NCBI GenBank assembly: GCA_004295045.1
Contig: SHND01000025.1
Coordinates: 62,001 to 126,000 of the forward strand
DNA from: Chloroflexota bacterium
GTDB lineage: Bacteria > Chloroflexota > Anaerolineae > UBA4142 > SHND01
Direction: 5' to 3'
Length of the DNA: 64,000 nt
A program made the position numbers and the translations under genes. The notes beneath the pieces were generated by a model that was given only the letters and a program-made list of their open reading frames with translations, had not been told where the DNA came from and did not search any database. Of the stretch, positions 50,895 to 58,737 are shown in pieces. Every line of letters begins with the position of its first letter. Position 1 is the first letter of the stretch.

Positions 50895-53000
50895 ATGGCT
50901 GACGTCCTCTTGCGCGAGTACATAGATCAACTGCGTGATACGATTCATGCGGGCAAGTATTCCGACGCGTTTGCGTTGGGACAGCATATTCTCCATTATT
51001 TCCCCAAACATATCGAAACGTATACGCTCCTCGCCCAAGCCAGTCTCGAAACGAATGATTTGGCGGGTGCAACGGACTTGTTTCGCCGCGTCTTGAGCGC
51101 CGACCCTGAAAATATATTGGCGCTTGCAGGCATGGCATTGTTGAGTGAAACGCAAGACAAGCAGGACGATGCGTTGTGGTACTTGGAACGCGCGTACGAA
51201 ATGCAGCCGAGCAATGATGATTTGCGGCGCGAGCTGCTGCGCATGCGCGAACAATTTTACGGCACCGCGCCTGCGCGGATCGAGTTGACTTCGGGCGCGT
51301 TGGCGCGGGTGTACGCGCGTCAAGGTCAGTATGCCCACGCGGTGAACGAGTTGCGGCGCTTGCTTCGGAACGACAGTCAGCGTTTCGATGCGCGCGTCGC
51401 GTTAGCGGAAGCGTTGTACCGCGCGGGACGCACCGACGAAGCAGCCCAAGTCGCGCAGAACGTGATGGCAGACGCGCCGTACGCGCTCAAGCCCAATTTG
51501 ATTATCGGCGTTTTGTGGTCGGACAATGCAGTGCCGGAGGGGCAAGAATTTCTACGTCGCGCGCAGCAGCTCGACCCCGAACATCGCGTGGCGCGCGACA
51601 TGATCGGTGAACGTTTTGCGAATGGACAGTCCCCGCGCTTGCCTGCTTTGGGCGAAGCGGCTCCGTTATCGGAAATCGAGACAAAAAGGTTCGAGACCGC
51701 GCAGGACATTGCCGCGCTGCACGCCATCGAGTTTTTGCGTGAACTGGAACGCGCACAGGAACCCGAAGAACAAGCTCAAGAACCGTTGGCAGGCGAACTT
51801 GATATGATGGCGTTGGTGGAGCAGGGGTCTACTGAATCACCGCTAACCATTGAACCTGAAGCGTCTGACGAGTCACAAGACAAGAAGCATGAGGCGGCGA
51901 TTGCTGCCACAGCAGCGATCGTTACTGCTGCCGCTCTTGCCGAACCAAGTGAATCCGCAACATCCGAAGCGGTTGAAGAAGCAAGCCCCGTCACCGATTC
52001 CACTCTGCAAGAAATTGCGCGCGCTGAAGAAACGCAAGCTGCAGCCAAAGAGGCTACGCTTCCGCCCGCGCCCGAGAAACCACAATCTGAATTTGCCACG
52101 CGAATTGCGCGCTCCAAAAGTTCGGAGGGAGTGAACGTTGATGCAATTGCTGCTGCGGCGACCGCCCTTGCCGCGAGTATCGCGCTGGATAAAGCGAATC
52201 AACCGCCGCCCGCGCGGCGCGCGCACCCCGCCATCCCAAAAGTGCGTCCCGTGATTCGCGGCGCCGCAGAAAAATTACCGCCTTGGTTGCGACTCGGCGC
52301 AACTCCTTCGGCTGCTCCCGCTTCGTTCGACGACGCGCCCGCGCCGGATGATCGTCCCGCGTGGCTGGTCGAAGCGCAAGCTGTTGCCGCGCAAGAACCG
52401 ATCGCGCCACAATCGGACGCAGACCTGCCCGATTGGCTCACGACCACTTCCCTGACAACTGCTGCTGTCGTGACCAAGACAGAGCAGCCCGCGCCCGATA
52501 TTCCGGAATGGCTTCGTGATGCTGTGCCAAGTGAAACGCAAACCGTGTCTACTGTTGCGACGGAAACGTTTTCAAACGCGCCCGCGCAACCGGTTGAATC
52601 TGACACTTTTGCGACATTACAAGAATCGAATATAAATGTCCCGGATGTACAAGCAACCGAGTACACGCGCGCGGAAACGATTCAAGAACCTCCGAGCGCC
52701 GATGTCAGCGCGGGAACAGAAACGATTCCCGCGCAGGCGATGCCCGATTCGGCGACAATGCTCCAAATGGCGCGTGACGAACGCGCGGGCGGCGACCTGA
52801 AAACGGCGTTGGAATTGTACGAACGGGTGATGCACCGCCGCCCCAATCACTTGGATCAAGTGACAAGCGATTTACAAGAAATTGTCGCAAGCGGCGGCGC
52901 GCCGACAAGCGCAAACCGCTTGCTCGGCGAGGCGTACGCGATGGCGGGACGTTTCAAAGAATCGCTGGAGCAATATCGCATCGCAATGGGCAAATCATAG
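50895..53000 (+). CDS. TPR protein with long disordered middle
   Basis: The 701-residue protein starts with TPR-like helices (residues 1-200: YSDAFALGQHILHYFPKHIE, DPENILALAGMALLSE), followed by an acidic, Ala/Glu/Pro-rich low-complexity middle (about 260-590) with several short PxWL motifs (LPPWLRLGA, RPAWLVEA, LPDWLTTT, IPEWLRDA), and a last TPR pair (about 620-700). No signal peptide is seen, so it is probably cytoplasmic. The PxWL motifs spaced by linkers suggest repeated peptide-docking sites. Function unknown. Confidence 0.8.
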   Translation: MADVLLREYIDQLRDTIHAGKYSDAFALGQHILHYFPKHIETYTLLAQASLETNDLAGATDLFRRVLSADPENILALAGMALLSETQDKQDDALWYLERAYEMQPSNDDLRRELLRMREQFYGTAPARIELTSGALARVYARQGQYAHAVNELRRLLRNDSQRFDARVALAEALYRAGRTDEAAQVAQNVMADAPYALKPNLIIGVLWSDNAVPEGQEFLRRAQQLDPEHRVARDMIGERFANGQSPRLPALGEAAPLSEIETKRFETAQDIAALHAIEFLRELERAQEPEEQAQEPLAGELDMMALVEQGSTESPLTIEPEASDESQDKKHEAAIAATAAIVTAAALAEPSESATSEAVEEASPVTDSTLQEIARAEETQAAAKEATLPPAPEKPQSEFATRIARSKSSEGVNVDAIAAAATALAASIALDKANQPPPARRAHPAIPKVRPVIRGAAEKLPPWLRLGATPSAAPASFDDAPAPDDRPAWLVEAQAVAAQEPIAPQSDADLPDWLTTTSLTTAAVVTKTEQPAPDIPEWLRDAVPSETQTVSTVATETFSNAPAQPVESDTFATLQESNINVPDVQATEYTRAETIQEPPSADVSAGTETIPAQAMPDSATMLQMARDERAGGDLKTALELYERVMHRRPNHLDQVTSDLQEIVASGGAPTSANRLLGEAYAMAGRFKESLEQYRIAMGKS

Positions 53001-53015
53001 AATTGGTGTAAAATG

Positions 53016-53045
53016 AATTGCGTGCAGGTTAACCTGCACGCAATT
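53016..53045. repeat. Perfect 30-bp palindrome before ndk
   Basis: Arms AATTGCGTGCAGGTT / AACCTGCACGCAATT meet without a loop. It lies 15 bases after the TPR stop, so it may be a terminator without a strong T-run or an operator. Confidence 0.8.
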
Positions 53046-53081
53046 TAATTTTGCCACGAACACAATTCACGGAGGATTCTT

Positions 53082-53531
53082 TTGCAACGCACTCTAGTCA
53101 TCATCAAACCCGACGGCGTTCAACGCGGACTCACAGGGAAAATTCTTGCGCGTTTTGAAGAACGCGGTTTCAAAATTGTTGGACTCAAAGCCGAATCCGT
53201 CAATACCGACCTCGCCGAAGCGCATTACGCGGTTCACAAAGGCAAATTCTTTTACCAAGGTTTAGTGGATTACATCACGTCCAGTCCCGTCGTCGTGATG
53301 GTTTTAGAGGGACATGAAGCGATTGGCGCCGTTCGCAAGATGGTTGGCGCGACGCGTCCGTGGGAAGCGGAGGCGGGTACGATCCGCGGCGATTTCGCCT
53401 TGATGGGGCTGCGAAATCTCATTCACGCGTCGGACGCGCCCGAAACGGCGGCAAGCGAAATCGCGCTGTGGTTCAAGCCGGAAGAATTGGTGGACTATGC
53501 GCGCGAAATTGACAAGTGGATTAACGAATAA
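53082..53531 (+). CDS. ndk: Nucleoside diphosphate kinase
   Basis: The 149-residue enzyme has TLVIIKPDGVQRGLTGKIL at the N-terminus and the active-site region RNLIHASDAPETAASEI with phosphorylated H115. The start is TTG 53082, fixed by GGAGG six bases upstream. It balances NTP and dNTP pools. A dps gene follows on the same strand. Confidence 0.97.
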   Translation: MQRTLVIIKPDGVQRGLTGKILARFEERGFKIVGLKAESVNTDLAEAHYAVHKGKFFYQGLVDYITSSPVVVMVLEGHEAIGAVRKMVGATRPWEAEAGTIRGDFALMGLRNLIHASDAPETAASEIALWFKPEELVDYAREIDKWINE

Positions 53532-53593
53532 TCTCACACAGAGCATCTTTGTGTTTCAAGTGTGAGGTTCGTATTACGAATGGAGGAACATTT

Positions 53594-54103
53594 ATGGCTA
53601 CCAAAAAAGCAGCATCTGCCGTCAAGCGATTTGATACGCGCAACGATATGGATCATCATGCGCGCGGAACGCTGATTTTGTTGTTGAATGCGCAGCTGGC
53701 AGATACATTCGATTTATACAGTCAGACCAAGCAGGCGCACTGGAATGTCAAGGGCGCGCAGTTCTTTCAACTGCACGAGCTGTTTGACGATCTCGCGGCA
53801 AAGGTTTTGGACGCGGTGGATATGATCGCCGAACGCGCGGTACAACTGGGCGGCGCTGCGCAAGGCACGGCGCGGATGGCGGGAGCCAATTCGCGTTTGC
53901 CTGAATATCCTGACTCTGTTTTCGAAAGTATGGAAGTAGTCGCTGTCGTCGCCGAACGATACGCACAGCTCGCTGCCAGCACGCGCGAAGCGATTGATCA
54001 GGCGGACGAACTCGACGACAAGGATACGGCAGACCTTTTCACCGAAGTTTCACGCGAACTCGACAAAGCGCTGTGGTTTCTCGAAGCGCATCTGCAAAAA
54101 TAA
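53594..54103 (+). CDS. dps: Dps-family ferritin-like DNA-protection protein
   Basis: The 169-residue protein has the Dps ferroxidase set with exact family spacing: H49 (QAHWNVKG), H61, D65, D76 and E80. The N-terminal tail (MATKKAASAVKR) is Lys/Arg-rich, as in DNA-binding Dps. GGAGG lies seven bases before ATG 53594; the frame extends upstream to 53549 but without support. It oxidises and stores iron using peroxide and shields DNA. Confidence 0.95.
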   Translation: MATKKAASAVKRFDTRNDMDHHARGTLILLLNAQLADTFDLYSQTKQAHWNVKGAQFFQLHELFDDLAAKVLDAVDMIAERAVQLGGAAQGTARMAGANSRLPEYPDSVFESMEVVAVVAERYAQLAASTREAIDQADELDDKDTADLFTEVSRELDKALWFLEAHLQK

Positions 54104-54107
54104 AAAA

Positions 54108-54145
54108 CAAAACCCCGCTTTCCTTAACGAGAAAGCGGGGTTTTG
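54108..54145. terminator. Bidirectional terminator between dps and rsfS
   Basis: Arms CAAAACCCCGCTTTC / GAAAGCGGGGTTTTG enclose a loop of about eight bases. It lies between converging genes and has A- and T-runs on both sides. Confidence 0.94.
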
Positions 54146-54153
54146 TTTTCGTT

Positions 54154-54498
54154 TTACTGCATTCGGACCACGACCGGCGCGTTACTCCACAAATCTTCCA
54201 AATCATAAAAATCGCGGGTGCCCGGGTCGAAAATATGGACGATTACGTCGCCATAATCGAGCAAGACCCACCCTGAATTTGCTTCGCCATCCACGCTCAT
54301 TGGCAGTTTGCGATGCGTTTTCAATTTTTTCTCGATCTCTTCAATCACTGCTTTTGATTGGCGTTCGCTTTCCACTGTCGCGATCACGAAATAATCTGTA
54401 ATCGTGGAAACTTTGCCCGTATCCAAAATAACAATATCTGCCCCTTTTTTGTCAGAAATAATTTCGGCGATCTCGCGCGCCATTTCAATAGAGTCCAA
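54154..54498 (-). CDS. rsfS: Ribosomal silencing factor RsfS
   Basis: The 114-residue form starts at TTG 54498, chosen because AAGGAG lies eight bases upstream and the protein then begins MDSIEMAREIAEIISDKKGA, like the family. The core shows DIVILDTGKVSTITDYFVIA and SGWVLLDYGDVIVHIFD. RsfS binds L14 on the large subunit and blocks subunit joining when nutrients are low. The cold-shock and Mut7-C genes lie upstream; TGTTATAAT at 54541-54549 could be its own promoter. Confidence 0.94.
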   Translation of the reverse strand: MDSIEMAREIAEIISDKKGADIVILDTGKVSTITDYFVIATVESERQSKAVIEEIEKKLKTHRKLPMSVDGEANSGWVLLDYGDVIVHIFDPGTRDFYDLEDLWSNAPVVVRMQ

Positions 54499-54540
54499 GC
54501 ATTGCTCCTTTACGAATTTTCCTTTCTTGTGATCGGTGAA

Positions 54541-54549
54541 ATTATAACA
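54541..54549 (-). promoter_or_regulatory. Extended -10 element for rsfS
   Basis: TGTTATAAT on the minus strand lies about 43 bases before the TTG start of rsfS, leaving room for the AAGGAG site. It overlaps the spacer right before the cold-shock gene's stop codon. Confidence 0.45.
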
Positions 54550-54552
54550 CAA

Positions 54553-54807
54553 TCAATCTTTGCCGTACGCATCTGTGCCGCGCGGCTGCAAAGGGATGAC
54601 GTGTACGGCTTGCCACCCCTGCGCGGTTTCTTTGACAGAAAATTCGACCACCTCGCCGCGCTCTAGATTGCGCTGTCCGGCGCGCGCAATCTCAGAGTAA
54701 TGTACAAACACTTCACGCGCCCCTTCTTCCCAGATGATAAAACCAAAGCCCTTGTTTTTCGCGAATGATTTTACAACGCCGCGATACCGCTTGTCTTTAT
54801 TCATCAT
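54553..54807 (-). CDS. Cold-shock-domain protein
   Basis: The roughly 84-residue protein is one OB-fold cold-shock domain: YRGVVKSFAKNKGFGFIIWE carries RNP1-like aromatic residues and EVFVHYSEIA carries RNP2. It binds single-stranded RNA or DNA. The first ATG at 54807 (or 54804) overlaps the end of the Mut7-C gene by about eleven bases, suggesting coupled translation. Confidence 0.9.
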   Translation of the reverse strand: MMNKDKRYRGVVKSFAKNKGFGFIIWEEGAREVFVHYSEIARAGQRNLERGEVVEFSVKETAQGWQAVHVIPLQPRGTDAYGKD

Positions 54808-55264
54808 TCTGCATCTCACTCAAGACGCGGCGCATACGCACCCAATGCGTTCCGCGCCAATATATTTTGCCGCACTGTGGACAGCCGCGAAAGTTTGTTT
54901 GTGTCTTCAAGATGTAGGGCGGCACGCTTACTGCTACGATGTCGCGCGAAATTGTGACCAGTTCGGCGTTACATTCGATACAACGCGTGAACGCGCTGAC
55001 ATCATTCAGTTCAAATGCCGAAATGACTTGGCGCAGCTGTGACTGTACCTTGTCGTCGTGGATCAACAAAACATGCAGATTTTTGCGCCGCGTTAATTCT
55101 ACATCACGCGTTAGTAAAATGCGATTCTCGCGGCGCGCCAATTCTGCCAGCGCCGCATCCTCGTACGCGGAATCGTACAAGCTATCATAGCCCAGCGCGC
55201 GCAGCCAACGCGTCAACCGCCCCAACATCACATCCGCCACAAAGCGCGGCGCAGCATTTTCCAT
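54797..55264 (-). CDS. Mut7-C RNase-domain protein with zinc ribbon
   Basis: The 155-residue protein matches the Mut7-C/DUF82 family: RFVADVMLGRLTRWLRALGY, RRENRILLTRDVELTRR (PIN-like fold) and a C-terminal zinc ribbon with CIEC and CPQC. It is thought to be a ribonuclease because of the PIN-like core; direct proof for bacterial members is limited. It overlaps the cold-shock gene downstream. Confidence 0.9.
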   Translation of the reverse strand: MENAAPRFVADVMLGRLTRWLRALGYDSLYDSAYEDAALAELARRENRILLTRDVELTRRKNLHVLLIHDDKVQSQLRQVISAFELNDVSAFTRCIECNAELVTISRDIVAVSVPPYILKTQTNFRGCPQCGKIYWRGTHWVRMRRVLSEMQNDE

Positions 55265-55267
55265 ATT

Positions 55268-56305
55268 TCAAAGCAACTCGTTTCGCTCCAAGTTCCATGC
55301 AAATGCATAACCAAAAGGAATTGGCAGCCAAAACGAAATCAAGCGATACAAGAGCGTCGCGCTTACGGCGACGGGCGCGGGAATTCCTAACGCGGTGGAC
55401 ATGACGGTAAGAATTGTCTCCATTACGCCGATTTGTCCCGGCACTGCCGCGAGCGTTGCGACGGAAGTTGACACGACAAAGATCAACAAAACGGTTCCCG
55501 GCGGAACATCATAACCGACTGCGCGGAATGCAAAATACAAGGCAATCCAATCACATCCCAAGCGCGCGAGCGCACAGCCAAAGGAAATGAAAACGCGCAT
55601 TGGATCGCGCTGTGCCAACGCGAGGGCGCGGTAAAAATCCTCCACCGCGCGGTGAATGCGCGCCGCATCATATAAATTGCGGCGCAAAAGTTTTCCCAAG
55701 ATACGATTTACGCCGCGCACAATGGCGCCCAAACCGCGTTCTACCAAGACGGGACGTCGGATAAACCAGATGACTGCACCTGCAATGACCAGCGCGCCTA
55801 CAACAGTGTACGCGATGACATCCCAGCGAAAACCGGATGTCGCACCACTCGCAAAGACGATTGCGACGCCTGATAGGAACATGAGCGAAATCGCGCACAG
55901 CGAAACAACATCTTCGATTCCTTCGACCGCCGCAAAAGTTCCCGCGTGCATCCCTTGCTTGATAAAGAATGCGCCGCGCACGACCAAGCCCGCCGCGCCG
56001 CCGACGAACGTTCGGTTTGCCGCTTGCGCCGCTACCGTCGCTTCGAATAATCGAAAAAAAGATACGCGCATATTCACAATTTCCGCAACGACGCGTGTCG
56101 AAAGCGTCATGGCGACGTACCGGAGCGATTGAAATAGAACGATACACGCGACAAAAAAGAGATTCGCGTTGCGGAGGAGGAAAAGGGTTTGTGAAGCGCC
56201 AGCAGCGCCGGTGAGGAGAATGGTCGAGCCGAGTCCGAGCAAAAGGATAATGATGATCCAATGTCGCGGCGGACGCGTTGTGCTTGCAGTTTGCGTGTCA
56301 CGCAT
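55268..56305 (-). CDS. LPG-synthase-TM/flippase-like membrane protein
   Basis: The 345-residue protein has about eight helices and belongs to the PF03706 (lysylphosphatidylglycerol synthase transmembrane, UPF0104) group: FFRLFEATVAAQAANRTFVG, GGAAGLVVRGAFFIKQGM and PGQIGVMETILTVM. The transferase domain of MprF is absent, so it is a stand-alone flippase-like unit. It overlaps the YdjM-like gene by eight bases. Confidence 0.82.
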   Translation of the reverse strand: MRDTQTASTTRPPRHWIIIILLLGLGSTILLTGAAGASQTLFLLRNANLFFVACIVLFQSLRYVAMTLSTRVVAEIVNMRVSFFRLFEATVAAQAANRTFVGGAAGLVVRGAFFIKQGMHAGTFAAVEGIEDVVSLCAISLMFLSGVAIVFASGATSGFRWDVIAYTVVGALVIAGAVIWFIRRPVLVERGLGAIVRGVNRILGKLLRRNLYDAARIHRAVEDFYRALALAQRDPMRVFISFGCALARLGCDWIALYFAFRAVGYDVPPGTVLLIFVVSTSVATLAAVPGQIGVMETILTVMSTALGIPAPVAVSATLLYRLISFWLPIPFGYAFAWNLERNELL

Positions 56306-57302
56306 CCACGACTTCTTGTGTCTCGGCGATCAAATCGGCTTCTTGTTGTTCGAGCAGCGAAACGCGTTTCGCGCGATCCGTGACAATTTTGTTGTAGAAA
56401 AAATACGCGAGGATGATGGGAAAGGGCAGCCACAAGACGCCCCAAAAGAAAATCGGATCAAGAATTGGTTGCGCGGAAAAACGGTCCAGATTAAATAAAA
56501 TGATGTAAACAGACGTGCCAACGGTAAAGAAATTTGGAATCGCATCGGTCGCGTGAATGAGTTTCAAACCCGTCGAACGCACTTTAGTCAGGGGCCAAAG
56601 CAGGTTGCTTCCCAAATAGCCAAGTTGATCTTCCAGAACATGCGCGAGGACCGCAAGTCCGCCGATCAATCCCGCCGTGACTCCAAACAACAAACCGCAT
56701 ACGAGTCCAAAGAGCAGCGCCATGAAAAACGAATGCGAGTACTGCCGATGCCAGGGGATGAAATCAATTTCGACGCGCTCGTTGCGCCATTCGATGGCAA
56801 ACGAAGGTCCGCTGAAAATATCTACGGTTGTGAATTCGCCATAGGTCGGCAAAAGCGGCACGTGAATTTTCGCGCGCCCTTCGGGCCAAATGCGTTCGCT
56901 TTCAGGAAGTGGAATTTGGGAGGTGTTGACAATCGGTCCCAGTTTCACGATCACGTAGCCATTTTTCGTATCAAACTTGAGCGAATACTGCTGCCACCAA
57001 TCCGGACCGAGCCGCATGGTGTTGCACTTGAGAATTAGTTTCTTGCGCGTCTCGCCAACGCGGTCAATGCCTGCCGCGATTTCATTCGCAATTTTTTGCG
57101 CCTCAAATTCTGCGGGATGCGGATCAATCAAAATATCCGGTTCTTCGAGAAAGCGCGCAAAGCGAAAATCGAGGAAATCGGGCAGAATCCCGCCAATCCC
57201 TCCGAGCACGAGAACGAACGAACCCGCTGCTGCCGCTTGGACCGCATCCGGGAAAAAAGTTCCGACGGCGACGCCGGTGATGAAATGAGAAATACCTTTC
57301 AT
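56298..57302 (-). CDS. YdjM-like membrane-bound metal-dependent hydrolase
   Basis: The 334-residue protein shows the YdjM/DUF457 pattern of scattered His and Asp: KGISHFITGVAVGTFFPD, GGIGGILPDFLDFRF, WHRQYSHSFFMALLFG and HVLEDQLGYLGSNLLWPL. Several helices flank these motifs; a soluble insertion of about 140 residues sits between the second and third. Substrate unknown. The overlap with the flippase-like gene suggests a shared membrane-lipid role. Confidence 0.78.
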   Translation of the reverse strand: MKGISHFITGVAVGTFFPDAVQAAAAGSFVLVLGGIGGILPDFLDFRFARFLEEPDILIDPHPAEFEAQKIANEIAAGIDRVGETRKKLILKCNTMRLGPDWWQQYSLKFDTKNGYVIVKLGPIVNTSQIPLPESERIWPEGRAKIHVPLLPTYGEFTTVDIFSGPSFAIEWRNERVEIDFIPWHRQYSHSFFMALLFGLVCGLLFGVTAGLIGGLAVLAHVLEDQLGYLGSNLLWPLTKVRSTGLKLIHATDAIPNFFTVGTSVYIILFNLDRFSAQPILDPIFFWGVLWLPFPIILAYFFYNKIVTDRAKRVSLLEQQEADLIAETQEVVDA

Positions 57303-57361
57303 AGAAATTCAGAGTTTGGAAAGTGGAAAGCGGAAACTTGCGCGTTACCGCTTTCTGTTTT

Positions 57362-58681
57362 TCAAAGTAATCCGAGCCACTGCGCGACAGTTGGGCCCAA
57401 GCCCGCGAGGTTCAGCGTAATTGGCACGAGCAGCACGCCCAAACAATTCATCCGCCGCGAGCCCCACAGCACCGGCAGCCAACCGATTGGCGTAGCGACA
57501 AGCATGATGGCAATCCCGCCGATGCCTGTGAAAAAGTACACCAGCGCGACGAGAAGAAACAAAGTCACAAACGAGATGTAGCGATAGTTCACTTTTTGCA
57601 CGAGCCACACCGCGACGCGCGCATAGCCGAGCAACAGCAAAAATGCCAAAACGCCGCACAACGCGATCATCGCCACAGTGGTGTAATACAAACCTGCGCC
57701 TTCGGGCGTGTAAATGGTCGCGAGCATTCCTGCCATGCCGCCTTTGGTGATGCGCGCGGCGGGTAAAAAGAACAACAAGAACGCGCCGACATAATACAAA
57801 AATTTTGATGCGCCCTGTGAAATGATAAAGACGCGATCATCGCGCTGCGCGGTGGCATGTCCCGCGAGATAGCCGCCGACGCCGCCTGTGACGACGGGAA
57901 AAAACGCGGCGAACAGTCCACCCAATGCGCCCGAAAAAATTCCGCGCGCGATCATGCTGGGCGGCGCGTCAAAGGTGGTTGCAATGTGCTGTTTCGGAAT
58001 TTCGGTTCCCGACAAAATATTTTCCAGCACCCACGGGACGGCAAACAATCCCACAAAGGCGGGTAGCAGATTTTGAAAAGACATTTCGAGCGGCACAGGT
58101 GATTTGTACATCAACACAATGCCGAGAATGCCCGACAAAATAAATGTCAAAATTCCAATCCCCAAACCTTTCCATGCGTCCCATAAACGCGCGAGTCCTG
58201 TCGCGCCGCGATCTCCGCCCTTGGGCCATTCCGCCATCAACATATACACAATGATCACGCCGAGAATCCAATGCAGATGCGGAAGCATGATGGCGCGAAT
58301 TGTTCCAAGGATAGTGGAAGCAAAAGGTGACAGGACAATCAGAATCAATACGCCGCCCAGTGCGCCGATTCCTGTCAAGACCGTTGCTTCGTAGCCGCGA
58401 GACATCAGCAAATATTTTTGTCCGGGCAAAACAATAAAGATTGTCGAGTCGTCCGGCGCGCCAAGAAAAATTGCAGAAATCGTATTGAGCATCGCATAGC
58501 CGACAATCATCCCCACGAGAAGCATTGCCAATTCGTTGCTGCCCATGAAATTTTGCGCGCTGACGGCGAGCAAAATGAAAATGCCTGCGATGTTGTACAC
58601 ATGCAGCGCGGGAATGAGCGCAAGGATGGATGCAAGCAGTGTGCCTGCGATTGCATAGGGAACGAGTGCGAGGTATTCCAT
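57362..58681 (-). CDS. TctA-like permease (DUF112 group)
   Basis: The 439-residue protein has about 12 helices. FLGAPDDSTIFIVLPGQKYL and RGYEATVLTGIGALGG resemble the archaeal DUF112/TctA proteins rather than the classic tripartite TctA. No TctB or binding protein is next to it, so it may work alone. Substrate unknown. About 60 bases with GGAAAGTGGAAAGCGGAAAC micro-repeats separate it from the YdjM-like gene. Confidence 0.75.
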   Translation of the reverse strand: MEYLALVPYAIAGTLLASILALIPALHVYNIAGIFILLAVSAQNFMGSNELAMLLVGMIVGYAMLNTISAIFLGAPDDSTIFIVLPGQKYLLMSRGYEATVLTGIGALGGVLILIVLSPFASTILGTIRAIMLPHLHWILGVIIVYMLMAEWPKGGDRGATGLARLWDAWKGLGIGILTFILSGILGIVLMYKSPVPLEMSFQNLLPAFVGLFAVPWVLENILSGTEIPKQHIATTFDAPPSMIARGIFSGALGGLFAAFFPVVTGGVGGYLAGHATAQRDDRVFIISQGASKFLYYVGAFLLFFLPAARITKGGMAGMLATIYTPEGAGLYYTTVAMIALCGVLAFLLLLGYARVAVWLVQKVNYRYISFVTLFLLVALVYFFTGIGGIAIMLVATPIGWLPVLWGSRRMNCLGVLLVPITLNLAGLGPTVAQWLGLL

Positions 58682-58737
58682 AAAAGATGAACGACGAATG
58701 ATGGAGGATGCGAGACCAATGCGTCCACCTTCATGCT

